Below the pieces are notes generated by a model, which searched no databases, was not told the origin of the DNA, and saw only the letters and a program-made list of their open reading frames with translations. Source: Polyangiaceae bacterium (GTDB taxonomy: Bacteria; Myxococcota_A; Polyangia; Polyangiales; Polyangiaceae). From it: 64,000 nt of DNA. Shown piece after piece: positions 62,998 to 64,000 of this stretch. The translations under genes were made by a program, and so were the position numbers. The stretch's first letter is position 1. Each line of letters opens with the position of its first letter. The DNA lies in assembly GCA_016715885.1 (NCBI GenBank), contig JADJXL010000025.1, positions 372,001 to 436,000 on the forward strand, in the 5' to 3' direction.

Positions 62998-63999
62998 TCA
63001 GCACCCTGGAGGCAATTCGGATATCCATACGGGAACGCCGCGTTCGCCAAGCATCCCCGCGAGCGTTCGGGCTCGAGCAACTTGCCATTGCTGCTCCCGC
63101 GTGGGCGCGTGCCTGGCATCGGAAAACTCGCGCTCGGCCCCCATGACGCCCCGAAGCACGTCGATGCTCACCGAATCCGCAGTTTCTGCAAGCGCATCCG
63201 CGAGCTTTTCGAGCGGTCCGTCGAAGATAGGTTGCACGATGGCGATGGTCGAAACGCCCGCACTGCGCAGCGTCCGCAAGATATGAAGCCTCTCCGATAC
63301 CGAAGCGGCGCGAGGCTCGAAATGGGCGCGCACGTCGTCATCGATCGTCGGCAGTGAAACTCCGGCAAAAACACGCGGCATCGACGCAATCAAATCCACG
63401 TCATCGAGAATGAGGTTGGACCTCGTGAGAAGCAGCACGGGCCAAACGCGGCTCGCCGAACGAATGACTTGTAAACATTGGCTCGTCAAGCGTTCTCGAC
63501 GTTCAATCGCCTGATAAGGGTCGCTCACCACGGGGCAAAACTTGATGGGCAAAACAGGCAATCGTTCGAGCTCGCCCGCGAGAATCTCCGGTGCATTGCG
63601 ACGAACATCGACGTACGATCCCCATGGTACGGCGGGCAATCCGAGCACCGCACGCATCGGATCCACTTTCGATGACGCATAACAAAACCGGCAACCGATA
63701 CTACAACCAACGTAGGGGCTCAACGTATAAAAAGATTGGTTTTTCGTGCCCGCTGGTTCGAGGAGCGCATCCACGTCCACGCGACGAATGCGGGCACCGT
63801 CATCGCCCGTGCGTTCTTCTTCGACCGCAGCAAAGACGCGCTCTTCATTCAGCGTCGCTTGCGCCGCCACACGACGGCACAGGAGCAATCCGAATTGCGG
63901 ATCGATCACGCGGCGATCACCTTCCGTGCGATAACCGAATGCAAGACGTTCGCTCCGCGCAGCGTGAGCTTTGGCGTATTCGATGGGCGCTACATCCAT
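62998..63999 (-). CDS. Radical SAM protein of the SPL/Rv2578c-like type
   Basis: 333 residues as read from ATG 63999, one base from the right edge, so the true start may lie beyond it. The cluster motif is CSIGCRFCY (Cys99, Cys103, Cys106), followed by PIKFCPVVSDPYQAIERR and VLLLTRSNLILDDVDLIASM. These are landmarks of the spore-photoproduct-lyase-like radical SAM subfamily found in many bacteria without spores. The barrel end VSIDVLRGVMGAE is present. It precedes the halogenase in one transcript, which may tie it to modification of the same product, though a separate role in DNA or tRNA metabolism is equally possible. Confidence 0.75.
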   Translation of the reverse strand: MDVAPIEYAKAHAARSERLAFGYRTEGDRRVIDPQFGLLLCRRVAAQATLNEERVFAAVEEERTGDDGARIRRVDVDALLEPAGTKNQSFYTLSPYVGCSIGCRFCYASSKVDPMRAVLGLPAVPWGSYVDVRRNAPEILAGELERLPVLPIKFCPVVSDPYQAIERRERLTSQCLQVIRSASRVWPVLLLTRSNLILDDVDLIASMPRVFAGVSLPTIDDDVRAHFEPRAASVSERLHILRTLRSAGVSTIAIVQPIFDGPLEKLADALAETADSVSIDVLRGVMGAEREFSDARHAPTREQQWQVARARTLAGMLGERGVPVWISELPPGC

Positions 64000-64000
64000 C

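Noticed and set aside
1..64000. CRISPR array, tRNA, rRNA, transposase or integrase
   Set aside because: I saw no spaced direct repeats, no cloverleaf arms and no recombinase motifs on either strand.

Overview
The window reads as a chromosomal segment of a high-GC myxobacterium, most likely of the Polyangiales/Sorangiineae type. The signs are serine/threonine kinases followed by a PEGA/TPR-type secreted protein, lipoproteins with long Gly/Ser linkers, a probable MYXO-CTERM sorting tail (visible only after correcting a frameshift), a cysteine-repeat surface lipoprotein, and type VI secretion cargo genes of the DUF2169/DUF3540/DUF4150 kind. I see no rRNA, tRNA, CRISPR array, transposase or integrase.

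Layout. 1-18.5 kb is mostly core metabolism and cell biology: a LolC/E-type permease (cut by the left edge), a Ser/Thr kinase, a CCA-adding enzyme (frameshifted), UDP-GlcNAc 2-epimerase, a tightly overlapping xseA-aroE-glycogen debranching operon, biotin carboxylase, a secreted carboxylesterase, biotin synthase, a CBS-DUF2267 protein, a PilT-like ATPase, a lipoprotein and a fatty acid desaturase. 18.7-30.7 kb is accessory: a dynamin-like GTPase with a coiled-coil partner, a divergent P-loop ATPase/repeat-protein pair, and a 1445-residue NACHT-type STAND protein ending in a calcineurin-like phosphoesterase. I read this block as a plausible but unproven conflict or defence island.

31.1-41.9 kb is one co-directional type VI cargo cluster without the core Tss genes. 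In transcription order it holds DUF2169, a short VgrG, an unknown 481-residue protein, DUF2169 fused to pentapeptide repeats, a second pentapeptide protein, DUF3540, a DUF4150 PAAR-like tip fused to an S41 protease, and a small protein resembling eukaryotic COMM-domain proteins that overlaps the protease gene by 4 bp. The last two are the most unusual items here. 42.2-54 kb holds a second kinase with its PEGA/TPR partner, the cysteine-repeat lipoprotein, a bacteriophytochrome histidine kinase, a GHL10-type glycosidase, an esterase and a small foreign-looking patch with a truncated KilA-N gene. 54-64 kb holds an Hsp70-like protein with an unknown partner, a secreted surface protein, a pseudokinase/SLOG-like pair, and a flavin-dependent halogenase beside a radical SAM protein.

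Seven genes are each interrupted by what looks like one inserted or lost base, usually in or next to a short homopolymer, and in each case the downstream frame continues the same protein. I treat these as probable sequencing or assembly indels and list both halves of the split genes (one case affects only a short tail). Functions are inferred from motifs I can read; no database search was possible.
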